Notes: a model not told the origin generated them from the sequence alone. DNA of 64,000 nt from Achromobacter sp. UMC71 (GCF_014170305.1 NZ_LZZT01000040.1:25038-89037), one strand, 5' to 3'; shown: positions 19,977-29,523, numbered from the stretch's first letter. Program-made: numbers and translations.

Positions 19977-21407
19977 ATGAAGGACAGACCATCCCGTCCA
20001 GCCGCCTATGACGAGATGCGCGACAGCGCAGGCGGTATACGCTCCCATTACCAGGCCTTCGAGCGCTGGCACGACGAGCAATCCGCGGAAGCCATGGCGG
20101 CGCGCCGCCTGGAAGCGGACCTGAGTTTCCGGCGGGTCGGCATCACCTTTTCGGTGGCCGGCGACGCGGCCGGCACCGAACGCCTGATCCCCTTCGACAT
20201 GATTCCGCGGGTCATTCCCGCCGATGAATGGCGCCGCCTGGAAGCCGGCCTGAAACAGCGCGTGCGGGCGCTGAACATGTTCATCCACGACATCTACCAT
20301 GGCCACGACATCGTCCGCGCCGGTGTCGTGCCGGCCGAGCAGGTGTTCCTGAACGCCCAGTACCGCCCCGAAATGCAGGACGTGGACGTCGCCGAGGACA
20401 TCTACTGCCATATCGCCGGGGTGGACATCGTGCGCGCCGGCGCCGGCGAATTCTATGTGCTGGAAGACAACCTGCGCGTGCCGTCCGGCGTGTCGTACAT
20501 GCTGGAAAACCGCAAGATGTCGATGCGGCTGATGCCCGACGCGTTCAGCCGCATCAAGGTCGAGCCGGTGGCGCACTACCCCGACCTGCTGCTGGACAAC
20601 CTGCGCGAAGTGGCGCCGCACGGCGGCGACGACCCCACCGTGGTGGTGCTGACGCCGGGCATGTACAACTCGGCCTACTTCGAGCACGCATTCCTGGCGC
20701 AGCAGATGGGCGTGGAACTGGTGGAAGGCCAGGACCTGTTCGTGGAACAGAACACGGTCTACATGCGCACCACGCAAGGGCCGCGCAAGGTCGACGTGAT
20801 CTACCGCCGCCTGGACGACGACTTCCTGGACCCGCTGTCGTTCCGCGCCGATTCGGCGCTGGGCGTGCCGGGCCTGTTGTCGGTGTATCGCGCCGGCCGC
20901 GTGACGCTGGCCAATGCCATCGGCACCGGCATCGCCGATGACAAGTCCACCTACCTGTACGTGCCCGACATGATCCGCTTCTACCTGAGCGAAGAGCCGA
21001 TCCTGTCGAACGTGCCGACGTGGCGCTGCGGCCGTCCGGACGAGCTGTCCCATGTGATGGCGAACATGCACGAGCTGGTGGTCAAGGAAGTCCATGGCGC
21101 CGGCGGCTACGGCATGCTGGTGGGCCCGTCGTCCACGCGCGCCGAGGTCGAATCGTTCAAGGATCGCGTGCGGGCCAACCCGGCCAACTACATCGCACAA
21201 CCGACGCTGGCCCTGTCCACCGTGCCGACCTACGTCGAATCCGGCGTGGCGCCGCGCCACGTCGACCTGCGCCCCTACGTGCTGTGCGGCAAGGACATCC
21301 GCACCGTGCCCGGCGGCCTGTGCCGCGTGGCGCTGACCGAAGGCTCGCTGGTGGTCAACAGCAGCCAGGGCGGCGGCACCAAGGACACCTGGGTTCTGGA
21401 GGAATAA
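19977..21407 (+). CDS. Circularly permuted ATP-grasp protein of the Anbu/alpha-E system (COG2308)
   Basis: This 476-aa protein belongs to the circularly permuted ATP-grasp family (former DUF404/DUF407). Diagnostic stretches are RALNMFIHDIYHG, AQYRPEMQDVDV, and LEDNLRVPSGVSYMLENRK (about 162-180), with VNSSQGGGTKDTWVLEE at the C-terminus. ATP-grasp enzymes form amide or peptide bonds via acyl-phosphate intermediates; comparative genomics has linked this family with alpha-E, transglutaminase and Anbu as a predicted peptide-synthesis or protein-tagging system, but the substrate is unknown. The ATG at 19977 is set by an excellent GGAGGAG site. An upstream in-frame ATG (19887) would lie inside the sigma-54 promoter. 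The alpha-E gene begins 2 nt after the stop. Confidence 0.93.
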   Translation: MKDRPSRPAAYDEMRDSAGGIRSHYQAFERWHDEQSAEAMAARRLEADLSFRRVGITFSVAGDAAGTERLIPFDMIPRVIPADEWRRLEAGLKQRVRALNMFIHDIYHGHDIVRAGVVPAEQVFLNAQYRPEMQDVDVAEDIYCHIAGVDIVRAGAGEFYVLEDNLRVPSGVSYMLENRKMSMRLMPDAFSRIKVEPVAHYPDLLLDNLREVAPHGGDDPTVVVLTPGMYNSAYFEHAFLAQQMGVELVEGQDLFVEQNTVYMRTTQGPRKVDVIYRRLDDDFLDPLSFRADSALGVPGLLSVYRAGRVTLANAIGTGIADDKSTYLYVPDMIRFYLSEEPILSNVPTWRCGRPDELSHVMANMHELVVKEVHGAGGYGMLVGPSSTRAEVESFKDRVRANPANYIAQPTLALSTVPTYVESGVAPRHVDLRPYVLCGKDIRTVPGGLCRVALTEGSLVVNSSQGGGTKDTWVLEE

Positions 21408-21409
21408 CG

Positions 21410-22417
21410 ATGCTGAGCCGAACCGCCGACAACCTGTTCTGGATGTGCCGCTATACCGAGCGCGCCGAGAACACCGCGCGCATGCTGGACGTGAACCTGC
21501 AGATGTCGCTGCTGCCGCAAGACGCGCAGACCCGCGAAGGCTCGTGGAACGCCGTGCTGCGCATCTCGGAGCTGCAAGGCCTGTACCACGCCAAGCACGC
21601 CGTCATCTCGCCGCAGGACGTGCTGCAGTACATGGTGCGCGACCCCGAAAACCCGTCGTCCATCTACACCTGCATGCGCGCGGCCCGCGAGAACGCGCGC
21701 GCCGTGCGCGGCAGCCTGACCACCGAGGTCTGGGAAACCTACAACACCACCTGGCTGGAATTGCTCAAGCACCTGCACACCGGCCTGTTGGAACGCAATC
21801 CCGGCGAATTCTTCGAATGGGTGAAATTCCGTTCGCACCTGGCCCGCGGCGTCACCATCGGCACCATGCTCGAAGACGAGGCGCTGTATTTCCTGCGCAT
21901 CGGCATGCATCTGGAGCGCGCCGACAACACCGCGCGCATGCTGGACGTTAAGTTCCACGAGCGCGACGGCAATGGCGCGCCACCCAGCGGCTCGCAACAG
22001 CAACAGCAGCAGCAAGACGGCCGCGCCGACGGCAACGGCTCGGGCGGCCTGCAAAGCGAGTTCTACCGCTGGTCGGCCCTGCTCAGCTCGGTGTCCGGCC
22101 TGGAGATCTACCGCAAGGTGTACCGCGACGTCATCACGCCCGACCGCGTGGCCGAATTGCTGATCCTGCACCCGGACATGCCACGTTCGTTGCTGGCGTC
22201 GATGCGGGAAGTGTCGGAAGACCTGGCGCGCGTGTCGAACCAGCGCTCGACCGAAACGCAACGGCGCGCCGGCATGCTGTGCGCCGAACTGCAGTTCGGC
22301 CGGGTCGAAGACATTCTGCATAGCGGCCTGCACCAGTACCTGGAGCACTTCCTGGACCGTATCAACGACCTGGGCAACCGGATCAGCCAGGACTTCCTGG
22401 TGCCGCTGTCGGCATGA
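21410..22417 (+). CDS. Alpha-E domain protein (COG2307, DUF403)
   Basis: This 335-aa all-alpha protein opens with the family signature MLSRTADNLFWMCRYTERAENTA and repeats a related block at FLRIGMHLERADNTARMLDV. Alpha-E proteins nearly always accompany circularly permuted ATP-grasp proteins, and the pair is thought to act as one complex; the reaction is unproven. It starts 2 nt after the ATP-grasp stop, with GGAGG inside the upstream coding end, so translation is coupled. An unusual low-complexity insert interrupts the domain: seven consecutive glutamines at 196-202 (21995-22015), flanked by Gly/Ser/Asp-rich residues. Confidence 0.92.
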   Translation: MLSRTADNLFWMCRYTERAENTARMLDVNLQMSLLPQDAQTREGSWNAVLRISELQGLYHAKHAVISPQDVLQYMVRDPENPSSIYTCMRAARENARAVRGSLTTEVWETYNTTWLELLKHLHTGLLERNPGEFFEWVKFRSHLARGVTIGTMLEDEALYFLRIGMHLERADNTARMLDVKFHERDGNGAPPSGSQQQQQQQDGRADGNGSGGLQSEFYRWSALLSSVSGLEIYRKVYRDVITPDRVAELLILHPDMPRSLLASMREVSEDLARVSNQRSTETQRRAGMLCAELQFGRVEDILHSGLHQYLEHFLDRINDLGNRISQDFLVPLSA

Positions 22418-22430
22418 CAAGGAGACAGGC

Positions 22431-23234
22431 ATGAAACAGATCATCACGCACGTCACGCATTACCGCTATACCGCGCCCGTCACCTACAGCATCCAGACCC
22501 TGCGGCTGACGCCGCGCGACGACGAGCACCAGCGCGTGCTGCGCTGGCACATCGAAGCGCCCGGCGCGCTGGAACAACAGGTGGACGCCTACGGCAACAT
22601 CACCCACACACTGACCCTGAACCGTCCGCACACCGAGATCGAATTGCGCGTGGTGGGCCAGGTGCTGGTAGGCGCGTTGACGCTGGGCGCGTTGGGCGGC
22701 GAGGACAGCCGTCTGCCGGTGCACGCCTATTGCGTGCAGACGCCGCTGACGCAGGCCGACGAGACCATCCACGCCTTCACCCGCGACGTGCTGCCCGGCG
22801 GCCTGAATGCGCCCGCCGACGTGCTGGCGCTGGCCAGCGCCATCTGCGACCGGGTGGCCTATGAGCCGGGCACCACCGACGTCACCACCGCGGCCAGCCA
22901 GGTGCTGGCCATGGGCCACGGCGTCTGCCAGGACCACGCGCACCTGTTCCTGGCATGCGTGCGGGGGTTGGGCGTGCCGGCCCGCTATGTCAGCGGCTAC
23001 CTGTACACCACCACCCAGCATGCGGCCAGCCACGCCTGGGCGGATGTCTGGCTGCCCGAGACCGGTTGGACCAGCGTGGACATCACCAACCGCCAATTCG
23101 CGTCCGATTGCCATTGCCGGCTGGCCGTGGGACGGGACTACGACTCGGCCTCGCCGGTGCGCGGCGTGCGCACCGGCGGCGGCGAGGAATCCATGGAGGT
23201 CAGCGTGGAAGTGCAGACGACATTGCAGCAATAA
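22431..23234 (+). CDS. Transglutaminase-like cysteine peptidase/ligase of the Anbu operon (COG1305)
   Basis: This 267-aa protein has an N-terminal beta domain (THYRYTAPVTYSIQTLRLTPR) typical of bacterial transglutaminase-like proteins and a complete catalytic triad: Cys166 in GHGVCQDHAH, His201 in SHAWADVW and Asp217 in SVDITN. Members act as cysteine peptidases or amide-bond exchangers. It has no signal peptide, so it works in the cytoplasm together with its operon partners. The site AAGGAGA sits 8 nt before the ATG. The stop is followed by a small hairpin and then the Anbu gene. Confidence 0.92.
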   Translation: MKQIITHVTHYRYTAPVTYSIQTLRLTPRDDEHQRVLRWHIEAPGALEQQVDAYGNITHTLTLNRPHTEIELRVVGQVLVGALTLGALGGEDSRLPVHAYCVQTPLTQADETIHAFTRDVLPGGLNAPADVLALASAICDRVAYEPGTTDVTTAASQVLAMGHGVCQDHAHLFLACVRGLGVPARYVSGYLYTTTQHAASHAWADVWLPETGWTSVDITNRQFASDCHCRLAVGRDYDSASPVRGVRTGGGEESMEVSVEVQTTLQQ

Positions 23235-23247
23235 CCCGGCTCGGCCG

Positions 23248-23267
23248 CGCCGCAATACAATGCGGCG
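23248..23267 (+). other. Hairpin between transglutaminase and Anbu genes
   Basis: CGCCGCA (23248-23254) and TGCGGCG (23261-23267) form a 7-bp stem with a 6-nt loop. A T-rich stretch (TTCTCTTTTTT) follows and ends 8 nt before the Anbu ATG. It could attenuate transcription into Anbu or influence its translation. TACAAT in the loop resembles a -10 box but has no well-spaced -35. Confidence 0.5.
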
Positions 23268-23289
23268 TGGTGTTCTCTTTTTTGCAATC

Positions 23290-24153
23290 ATGACCTACTG
23301 CGTCGCAGCCCGCCTAGATTCCGGCCTGGTCTTCCTGTCCGACTCCCGCACCAACGCGGGCGTCGACCAGATCAGCGTGTTTCGCAAAATGACCGTCTTC
23401 GAGCGCCCGGGCGACCGCGTGATGGTCCTGATGACCTCCGGCAACCTGGCCGTCAGCCAGGCCGTGCTGAATGCGCTGGCCCGCCAGCACGACGAAGGCG
23501 GCGAAACCGTCTGGAACGCGCCCGACATGTTCGAGGCCACCCGCCGGGTCGGCGCTGCCGTGCGCGACGTCTATCACCGCGAGGCCGCGGCCCTGCACGA
23601 CCAAGGCGTGGAATTCAACGTCAGCCTGATTTTCGGCGGCCAGATCGGCGCCGAGCGCTGCCGGCTGTTCCAGGTGTATTCGGCCGGCAACTTCATCGAG
23701 GCCGGCGCCGAATGTCCGTATTTCCAGATCGGCGAAGCCAAGTACGGCAAACCCATCCTCGATCGCGTGCTGCGCCCCGATACGTCCCTGGACGAGGCCG
23801 CCAAGTGCGCCCTGATCTCGATGGATTCGACACTGCGCTCGAACATCTCGGTGGGGCTGCCGCTGGACCTGCTGGTGTACGACACCCACGCGTTGCGCGT
23901 TACGCATTTCGCCAGCATCGACGAGCACAACGAATACTTCCGCATGATCCGCGGCACCTGGGGCGAACGCCTGCGCCAGGTCTTCGCCGAAATCCCCGAC
24001 CCGCTCTGGGCCCACCCCGAAGACCCGGCATCGCTGGTGCCCGCCAGCCGCATCCACCAACCGCTGCGCGCCGACCCCGTGGACGTGCCCCTGGCCGTCT
24101 ACGCGGCCCCGCAGGTGCTGGCGGAAGATCCGGGTAAGGATCAGGCGAACTGA
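23290..24153 (+). CDS. Anbu, proteasome beta-subunit-like peptidase (COG3484)
   Basis: This 287-aa protein is Anbu, the bacterial 'ancestral beta subunit' relative of HslV and the 20S proteasome. The start is fixed by the nucleophile: after removal of Met the chain begins TYCVAARLDSGLVFLSDSRTNAG. Thr1, Asp17 and Lys32 (in FRKM) then fall at the proteasome catalytic positions. Known Anbu proteins assemble into open helical or ring-like oligomers and have little demonstrated proteolysis; their natural substrate is not established. Unlike its three upstream partners, no Shine-Dalgarno sequence is visible before the ATG; the preceding bases are TTCTCTTTTTTGCAATC. It closes the sigma-54-driven operon. 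Confidence 0.94.
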   Translation: MTYCVAARLDSGLVFLSDSRTNAGVDQISVFRKMTVFERPGDRVMVLMTSGNLAVSQAVLNALARQHDEGGETVWNAPDMFEATRRVGAAVRDVYHREAAALHDQGVEFNVSLIFGGQIGAERCRLFQVYSAGNFIEAGAECPYFQIGEAKYGKPILDRVLRPDTSLDEAAKCALISMDSTLRSNISVGLPLDLLVYDTHALRVTHFASIDEHNEYFRMIRGTWGERLRQVFAEIPDPLWAHPEDPASLVPASRIHQPLRADPVDVPLAVYAAPQVLAEDPGKDQAN

Positions 24154-24356
24154 CGTTTACCGCCTTCGCGCCTTTGGCATTGGGGACGCATTGAAATTGG
24201 GAGAAGCGGTGTCTGACCGTATAAACCCTCCTTTCCGCTTCCCTAAGCCCGGCTTGTAAAACCACAAATTCTCATCTTCCGGCTGGCGCGCCACACTGAT
24301 GCCAGCCCGTCATGCCTTGCCTTGCGGGTTCACGATAAAACCACAAGGAACGAGAC

Positions 24357-25355
24357 ATGACCCCTATTTCCTCGCGCGCCCTGCTGCGTGCGGCCGGGCC
24401 GCTGCTGGCCTTGGCTTGCCTGACCGGCGGTTCCGCCGTCGCCCAAAGCAACTATCCCAACCACGCCATTTCGCTGGTCGTGCCGTTCTCGGCCGGCGGC
24501 CCCACCGACGTGGTGGCCCGCAGCCTGGGCGCGGCGATGTCCAAGACGCTGGGCCAGAGCATCATCATCGAGAACCGCACCGGGGCCGGCGGCACGCTGG
24601 CGGCGATGCACGTGGCGCGCGCCGCGCCCGACGGGTATACCTTCCTGATCCACCACAACGGCATGGCCACCGCGCCGGCGCTGTACCGCAAGCCGCCGTT
24701 CAATCCGCTGACCGATTTCTCCTATGTCGGCCAGGTCGCCGACGTACCCATGACGCTGTTGGGCCGCAAGGACCTGCCGCCCAGCACCATGGCCGAATTC
24801 ATCCAATACGCGCATGCCAACGGCAACAAGATCAACCTGGCCAACGCGGGCCTGGGCGCGGTGTCGCAACTGTGCGGCATGCTGCTGCAGGAATCGCTGG
24901 GCGTGCAGTTCACGACCGTGCCCTATGCCGGCACGGCGCCGGCCCTGACGGCGCTGCTGGGCGGCCAGGTCGATATGCTGTGCGACCAGACCACGCAGAC
25001 CATTCCCCATATCAAGGGCCAGCGCGTGAAGCTGTACGGCGTCACCACACTGGACCGCATCAAGGCGCTGCCCGATGCGCCGACGCTGCAGGAAGGCGGA
25101 CTGAAGGGCTTCGAGGTCAAGGTGTGGCACGGCGTGTATGCGCCCAAGGGCACGCCGCCCGAAGTCATCGCCAAGTTCAACGAGGCCCTGCGCGCAGCGC
25201 TGAAAGACCCGGCCTTCACGCAGAAGATGGCCGAGCTGGGCGCCGAGATCGTGCCCGAAGCCAAGCAGACACCAGAAGGCCTGCACACCTGGCTGCAATC
25301 CGAAGTGGACAAATGGGGGCCCATTATCCGCAAGGCGGGAGTGTACGCGGATTGA
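24357..25355 (+). CDS. Bug/TctC-family periplasmic solute-binding protein
   Basis: This 332-aa secreted protein has a signal peptide (about 1-31, cut after AVAQ) and the family hallmarks SLVVPFSAGGPTDVVARSL, IENRTGAGG, VPYAGTAPALTALLGGQVDM and a C-terminal WGPIIRKAGVYAD. Bug proteins bind small carboxylates or amides for TTT transporters and are greatly expanded in Bordetella and relatives, where most lack neighbouring membrane subunits, as here. The ligand cannot be read from sequence. RBS AAGGAACGAG precedes the ATG. The 203-bp region upstream shows no other gene. Confidence 0.93.
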   Translation: MTPISSRALLRAAGPLLALACLTGGSAVAQSNYPNHAISLVVPFSAGGPTDVVARSLGAAMSKTLGQSIIIENRTGAGGTLAAMHVARAAPDGYTFLIHHNGMATAPALYRKPPFNPLTDFSYVGQVADVPMTLLGRKDLPPSTMAEFIQYAHANGNKINLANAGLGAVSQLCGMLLQESLGVQFTTVPYAGTAPALTALLGGQVDMLCDQTTQTIPHIKGQRVKLYGVTTLDRIKALPDAPTLQEGGLKGFEVKVWHGVYAPKGTPPEVIAKFNEALRAALKDPAFTQKMAELGAEIVPEAKQTPEGLHTWLQSEVDKWGPIIRKAGVYAD

Positions 25356-25413
25356 TCGACCGGCCCGAAGCGATGACGGCTTCGGGCAAGCACGCGGGCC
25401 GCTTGGCTCGCGG

Positions 25414-25441
25414 CAAAAAAAGGCCGGCGTATGCCGGCCTT
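25414..25441 (-). terminator. Intrinsic terminator of the ahcY-metF operon
   Basis: On the minus strand AAGGCCGGC and GCCGGCCTT form a 9-bp stem with a 4-nt loop, followed by a run of seven T residues. It lies 32 bp beyond the metF stop. Confidence 0.88.
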
Positions 25442-25472
25442 GCCTTGCTCGGGCAGCGCCCGCGGCGATGGC

Positions 25473-26315
25473 TTACAGGGCCAGTTCCTTCCACACCGCC
25501 AACGGCGCTTCCGCATGGTTCAGCGTGTAGAAATGCAGGCCCGGCGCGCCATTGTCCAGCAGGTTCTGGCACAGCTCGGTAACCACGTCCACGCCGAAGG
25601 CGCGGATCGAGGCCTTGTCGTCGCCAAACTCGGCCAGGCGCAGACGGATCCAGCGCGGCACTTCCGCGCCGCACATTTCCGAGAAGCGCAGCAGCTGGGT
25701 ATGGTTCGTGATGGGCATGATGCCCGGCACGATCGGCACCCGCACACCCTTGGCCTGGGCCCGGTCGACGAAGTCGAAGTAGGCGTCGGCATTGAAGAAA
25801 TACTGGGTGATGGCCGCATCGGCGCCGGCGTTCACCTTGGCCACGAAATGATCCAGGTCGGTCGACGGATGCGTCGCCTGCGGATGCATTTCGGGGTAGG
25901 CCGCGACTTCGATGTGGAACCAGTCGCCCGTTTCCTCGCGGATGAACGACACCAGTTCGTTGGCGTAGCGCAGCTCGCCCGCGTCGCCGCCCATGCCCGA
26001 GGGTAGGTCGCCGCGCAAGGCGACCACGCGCCGCACGCCTTCGTTCTTGTAGGTCTGGAGGATATCCCGCAGGTCCTGCCGGCTCGCGCCGACGCACGAC
26101 AAGTGCGGCGCCGCATCGCAGCCCAGGTTGCGCAGCGTGCGCACGGCGTCCGCCGTGCCGGCGCGGGTGGAACCGCCCGCGCCGAAGGTCACGCTGACGT
26201 ACTTGGGTTGGATCGCCAGCATCTGCTTGGCCGCGCGCACCAGCCGTTCCTGGCCGGCCAGATCGCGCGGGGGAAAGAATTCCAGACTGAAAGCGGGAGT
26301 GGTCGAATCAGACAT
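25473..26315 (-). CDS. metF: 5,10-methylenetetrahydrofolate reductase
   Basis: This 280-aa FAD enzyme reduces 5,10-methylene-THF to 5-methyl-THF, the methyl donor for methionine synthesis. Family sequences are FSLEFFPPR at the N-terminus, VSVTFGAGGSTR, GDLPSGMGG, DAAITQYFFNADAYFDFV and PIVPGIMPI. It is the last gene of the ahcY operon: its ATG overlaps the preceding stop as TAATG. The SAH riboswitch upstream of ahcY should therefore also affect metF through read-through. Length is slightly shorter than E. coli MetF (296 aa). Confidence 0.97.
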   Translation of the reverse strand: MSDSTTPAFSLEFFPPRDLAGQERLVRAAKQMLAIQPKYVSVTFGAGGSTRAGTADAVRTLRNLGCDAAPHLSCVGASRQDLRDILQTYKNEGVRRVVALRGDLPSGMGGDAGELRYANELVSFIREETGDWFHIEVAAYPEMHPQATHPSTDLDHFVAKVNAGADAAITQYFFNADAYFDFVDRAQAKGVRVPIVPGIMPITNHTQLLRFSEMCGAEVPRWIRLRLAEFGDDKASIRAFGVDVVTELCQNLLDNGAPGLHFYTLNHAEAPLAVWKELAL

Positions 26316-26650
26316 TAGGGGATCAGTTTGGTGAGCAGGCCGGAGATGATGCTGTAGAGGATCGCACCGCCCACGGCCCACCAGAACCCGTTGACCTGGA
26401 AGCCCTTGAGCACGGAGCCGACAAACCAGAACAACAAGGCGTTGATGACGATAAGGAAGAGACCGAGCGTGACGATCGTGATGGGCAACGTCAGCAGCAC
26501 CAGGACCGGCTTGACCAGCATGTTGACCAGGCCCAGCACCAAGGCGGCGATGAGCGCCGATCCGAAGCTGGCCACGGTAATGCCGGGCAGCAGGTAGGCA
26601 ACGGCCAGCAGGGCCACCGCGTTCAGGATCCAGACGAGTATCAATGCCAT
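26315..26650 (-). CDS. Small four-helix membrane protein, phage holin 4_2 superfamily
   Basis: This 111-aa protein consists almost wholly of four hydrophobic helices (about 3-24, 28-50, 56-80 and 88-108) with motifs LNAVALLAVAYLLPGITV, NMLVKPVLVLLTLPITIVTLG and LKGFQVNGFWWAVGGAI, which identify the PF04020-type holin-like family. These are chromosomal inner-membrane proteins without proven lysis function. It sits between ahcY and metF and is coupled to metF by TAATG. AGGAG precedes its ATG. Its role in the methyl cycle is unknown. Confidence 0.88.
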   Translation of the reverse strand: MALILVWILNAVALLAVAYLLPGITVASFGSALIAALVLGLVNMLVKPVLVLLTLPITIVTLGLFLIVINALLFWFVGSVLKGFQVNGFWWAVGGAILYSIISGLLTKLIP

Positions 26651-26725
26651 GTTCGAACTCCTGTATTGACGCTCCGCGGCCCCGTCATCGCCAGGCGACA
26701 CGGGGGAATCCCGCGGATCGGAAAG

Positions 26726-26746
26726 CCCGCGCCGACATGGCGCGGG
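26726..26746 (-). other. GC hairpin between ahcY and the holin-like gene
   Basis: CCCGCGCC and GGCGCGGG pair around GACAT. On the minus strand it is followed only by CTTTCC, so it is at most a leaky terminator that could lower expression of the downstream genes. Confidence 0.45.
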
Positions 26747-26770
26747 TACTTCCCTATTTTGCTACAAGCA

Positions 26771-28189
<1,419 letters not shown>

Positions 28190-28292
28190 GGTGTGTAGGC
28201 TCCACGTGAATAACGAACGGCGCACGATACGGCCGGACAACGCGAAACCACCACGACAATCGAGTGCTCGCCTTTTCCGCCGTACGCGACAA

Positions 28293-28396
28293 AGGTGAGC
28301 GCCGTTGCTGTAGCGCCGCGCGATGCGCAGCGCTTGAACAGGAATTCCTGAGCCTGGCGACCGAATGATCAATGGTCGTCGCAACGCTCCTCAGGA
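28293..28396 (-). ncRNA. SAH riboswitch (ahcY motif)
   Basis: The minus-strand leader contains the conserved SAH-riboswitch elements in order: CCTGAGGAGCGTTGC (28381-28395), a hairpin arm GGTCGCCAGGCTCAGG whose end pairs back with CCTGAG, a variable stem, and GCAACGGCGCTCACC (28294-28308), whose GCAACG and GCGCTC pair with CGTTGC and GAGCG in the first block as the pseudoknot-forming strands. Placement directly before ahcY is typical of this class, which activates expression upon binding SAH. Confidence 0.93.
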
Positions 28397-28405
28397 TTGG
28401 CAAGC

Positions 28406-28411
28406 ATTGTA
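28406..28411 (-). promoter_or_regulatory. Likely -10 box of the ahcY operon
   Basis: TACAAT on the minus strand lies about 12 nt before the first conserved riboswitch bases, so transcription would start just ahead of the aptamer. The -35 region is poor (around TTCCCC). Confidence 0.55.
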
Positions 28412-28482
28412 CCGGTTTGGCTCGCCAGGGGGAACGTCCCGCACGGCTCTCGCCGCGGACGGCGCGTCCCGCCCGGCGCCGT

Positions 28483-29523
28483 TCACCCCGCCCGGGCCAG
28501 GCGCCTGTCGATCTCGGCGCCGGAGGTCAGGGGCACCAGCGACGCCAGCAGGTCGGAGGCCACCGAATCCCAGCTTCGCGTCAGGGCATGTTCGCGCACG
28601 GCGTGGCGGTCCAGCGGCAGCGCGGCGCGGCAGGCATGGGCCAGGTCGTCATCCAGGATACCGGTGACGCCTTGCGCCACCACCGCCAGCGGCGCTTCGC
28701 TGCGGAAGGCCGCCACCGGCGTGCCGCAAGCCATGGCTTCCAGCATGACCAGCCCGAAGGTGTCGGTCAGGCTGGGAAAGACGAATACGTCGGCCGCGCC
28801 GTAGAACGCCGGCAGGGCATCGTCGTTCTGCATGCCCATGAACACGGCCTGGGGGAAGCGCTTTTTCAGGCGCGCCTCGTCGGGTCCCGCCCCCACCACC
28901 ACCTTGCTGCCCGGCAGGTCCAGCGCCAGGAAGGCATCCAGGTTCTTTTCGCGCGCGACACGGCCGACGGACAGGAAAACGGGACGAGGCAGATCCTGGA
29001 ACGCCAGGCCGGGGGTGGGCTGGAACTTGCGCGGGTCCACGCCGCGCGACCAGACCCGCAGATTGGCCAGCCCGCGGCGCACCAGGATGTCGCGCACCGT
29101 GGGCGTAGGTACCAGCACGCATTGCGACGGCCGGTGAAACCAGCGCAGGTAGCGCCACGGCAACGCCGCCGGAATGCCCATGCGCGCCTGCAGGTAGTCG
29201 GGAAACATGGTGTGGAACGAGGTCGTGAAGCGCCAGCCGCGCGACAGCGCCATGCTGCGCGCCGCCAGCCCCAGCGGACCTTCGGTGGCGATGTGCAGCG
29301 CATCGGGCACGATGTCGCCCAGGATGCGGCGCAATTGCTTGCCGGGCCGCAGGCACAGCCGCAGGTCGGGCTCGGACGGGGCCGGCACGGTCCGGCTGCC
29401 CTGGGGGTTCACCACGATCAGTTCGTGGCCCCATTCATTCAGGATCTGCTGCATGGTCGTCCAGGTGCGGACGACGCCATTGACTTGCGGATGCCAGGCA
29501 TCCGTGACCAGAACGATGCGCAT
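28483..29523 (-). CDS. Glycosyltransferase family 4 protein
   Basis: This 346-aa cytosolic or membrane-associated GT-B enzyme starts MRIVLVTDAWHPQVNGVVRT. It has the donor-binding half with FLSVGRVAREKNLDAFL and the conserved Glu-rich motif FGLVMLEAMACGTPVAAF. The N-terminus resembles glycolipid glycosyltransferases of the MgtA/SQDX kind (for example FHTMFPDYLQARMG), so a glycolipid acceptor is plausible. The acceptor cannot be determined from sequence. The ATG at 29521-29523 is chosen over an upstream in-frame start because homologous sequence begins there. Confidence 0.87.
   Translation of the reverse strand: MRIVLVTDAWHPQVNGVVRTWTTMQQILNEWGHELIVVNPQGSRTVPAPSEPDLRLCLRPGKQLRRILGDIVPDALHIATEGPLGLAARSMALSRGWRFTTSFHTMFPDYLQARMGIPAALPWRYLRWFHRPSQCVLVPTPTVRDILVRRGLANLRVWSRGVDPRKFQPTPGLAFQDLPRPVFLSVGRVAREKNLDAFLALDLPGSKVVVGAGPDEARLKKRFPQAVFMGMQNDDALPAFYGAADVFVFPSLTDTFGLVMLEAMACGTPVAAFRSEAPLAVVAQGVTGILDDDLAHACRAALPLDRHAVREHALTRSWDSVASDLLASLVPLTSGAEIDRRLARAG

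Noticed and set aside
24200..24222. Second copy of the inverted-repeat core (GGTGTCTGACC)
   Set aside because: Only part of the core matches and there is no second arm; chance or a decayed relic cannot be separated by eye.
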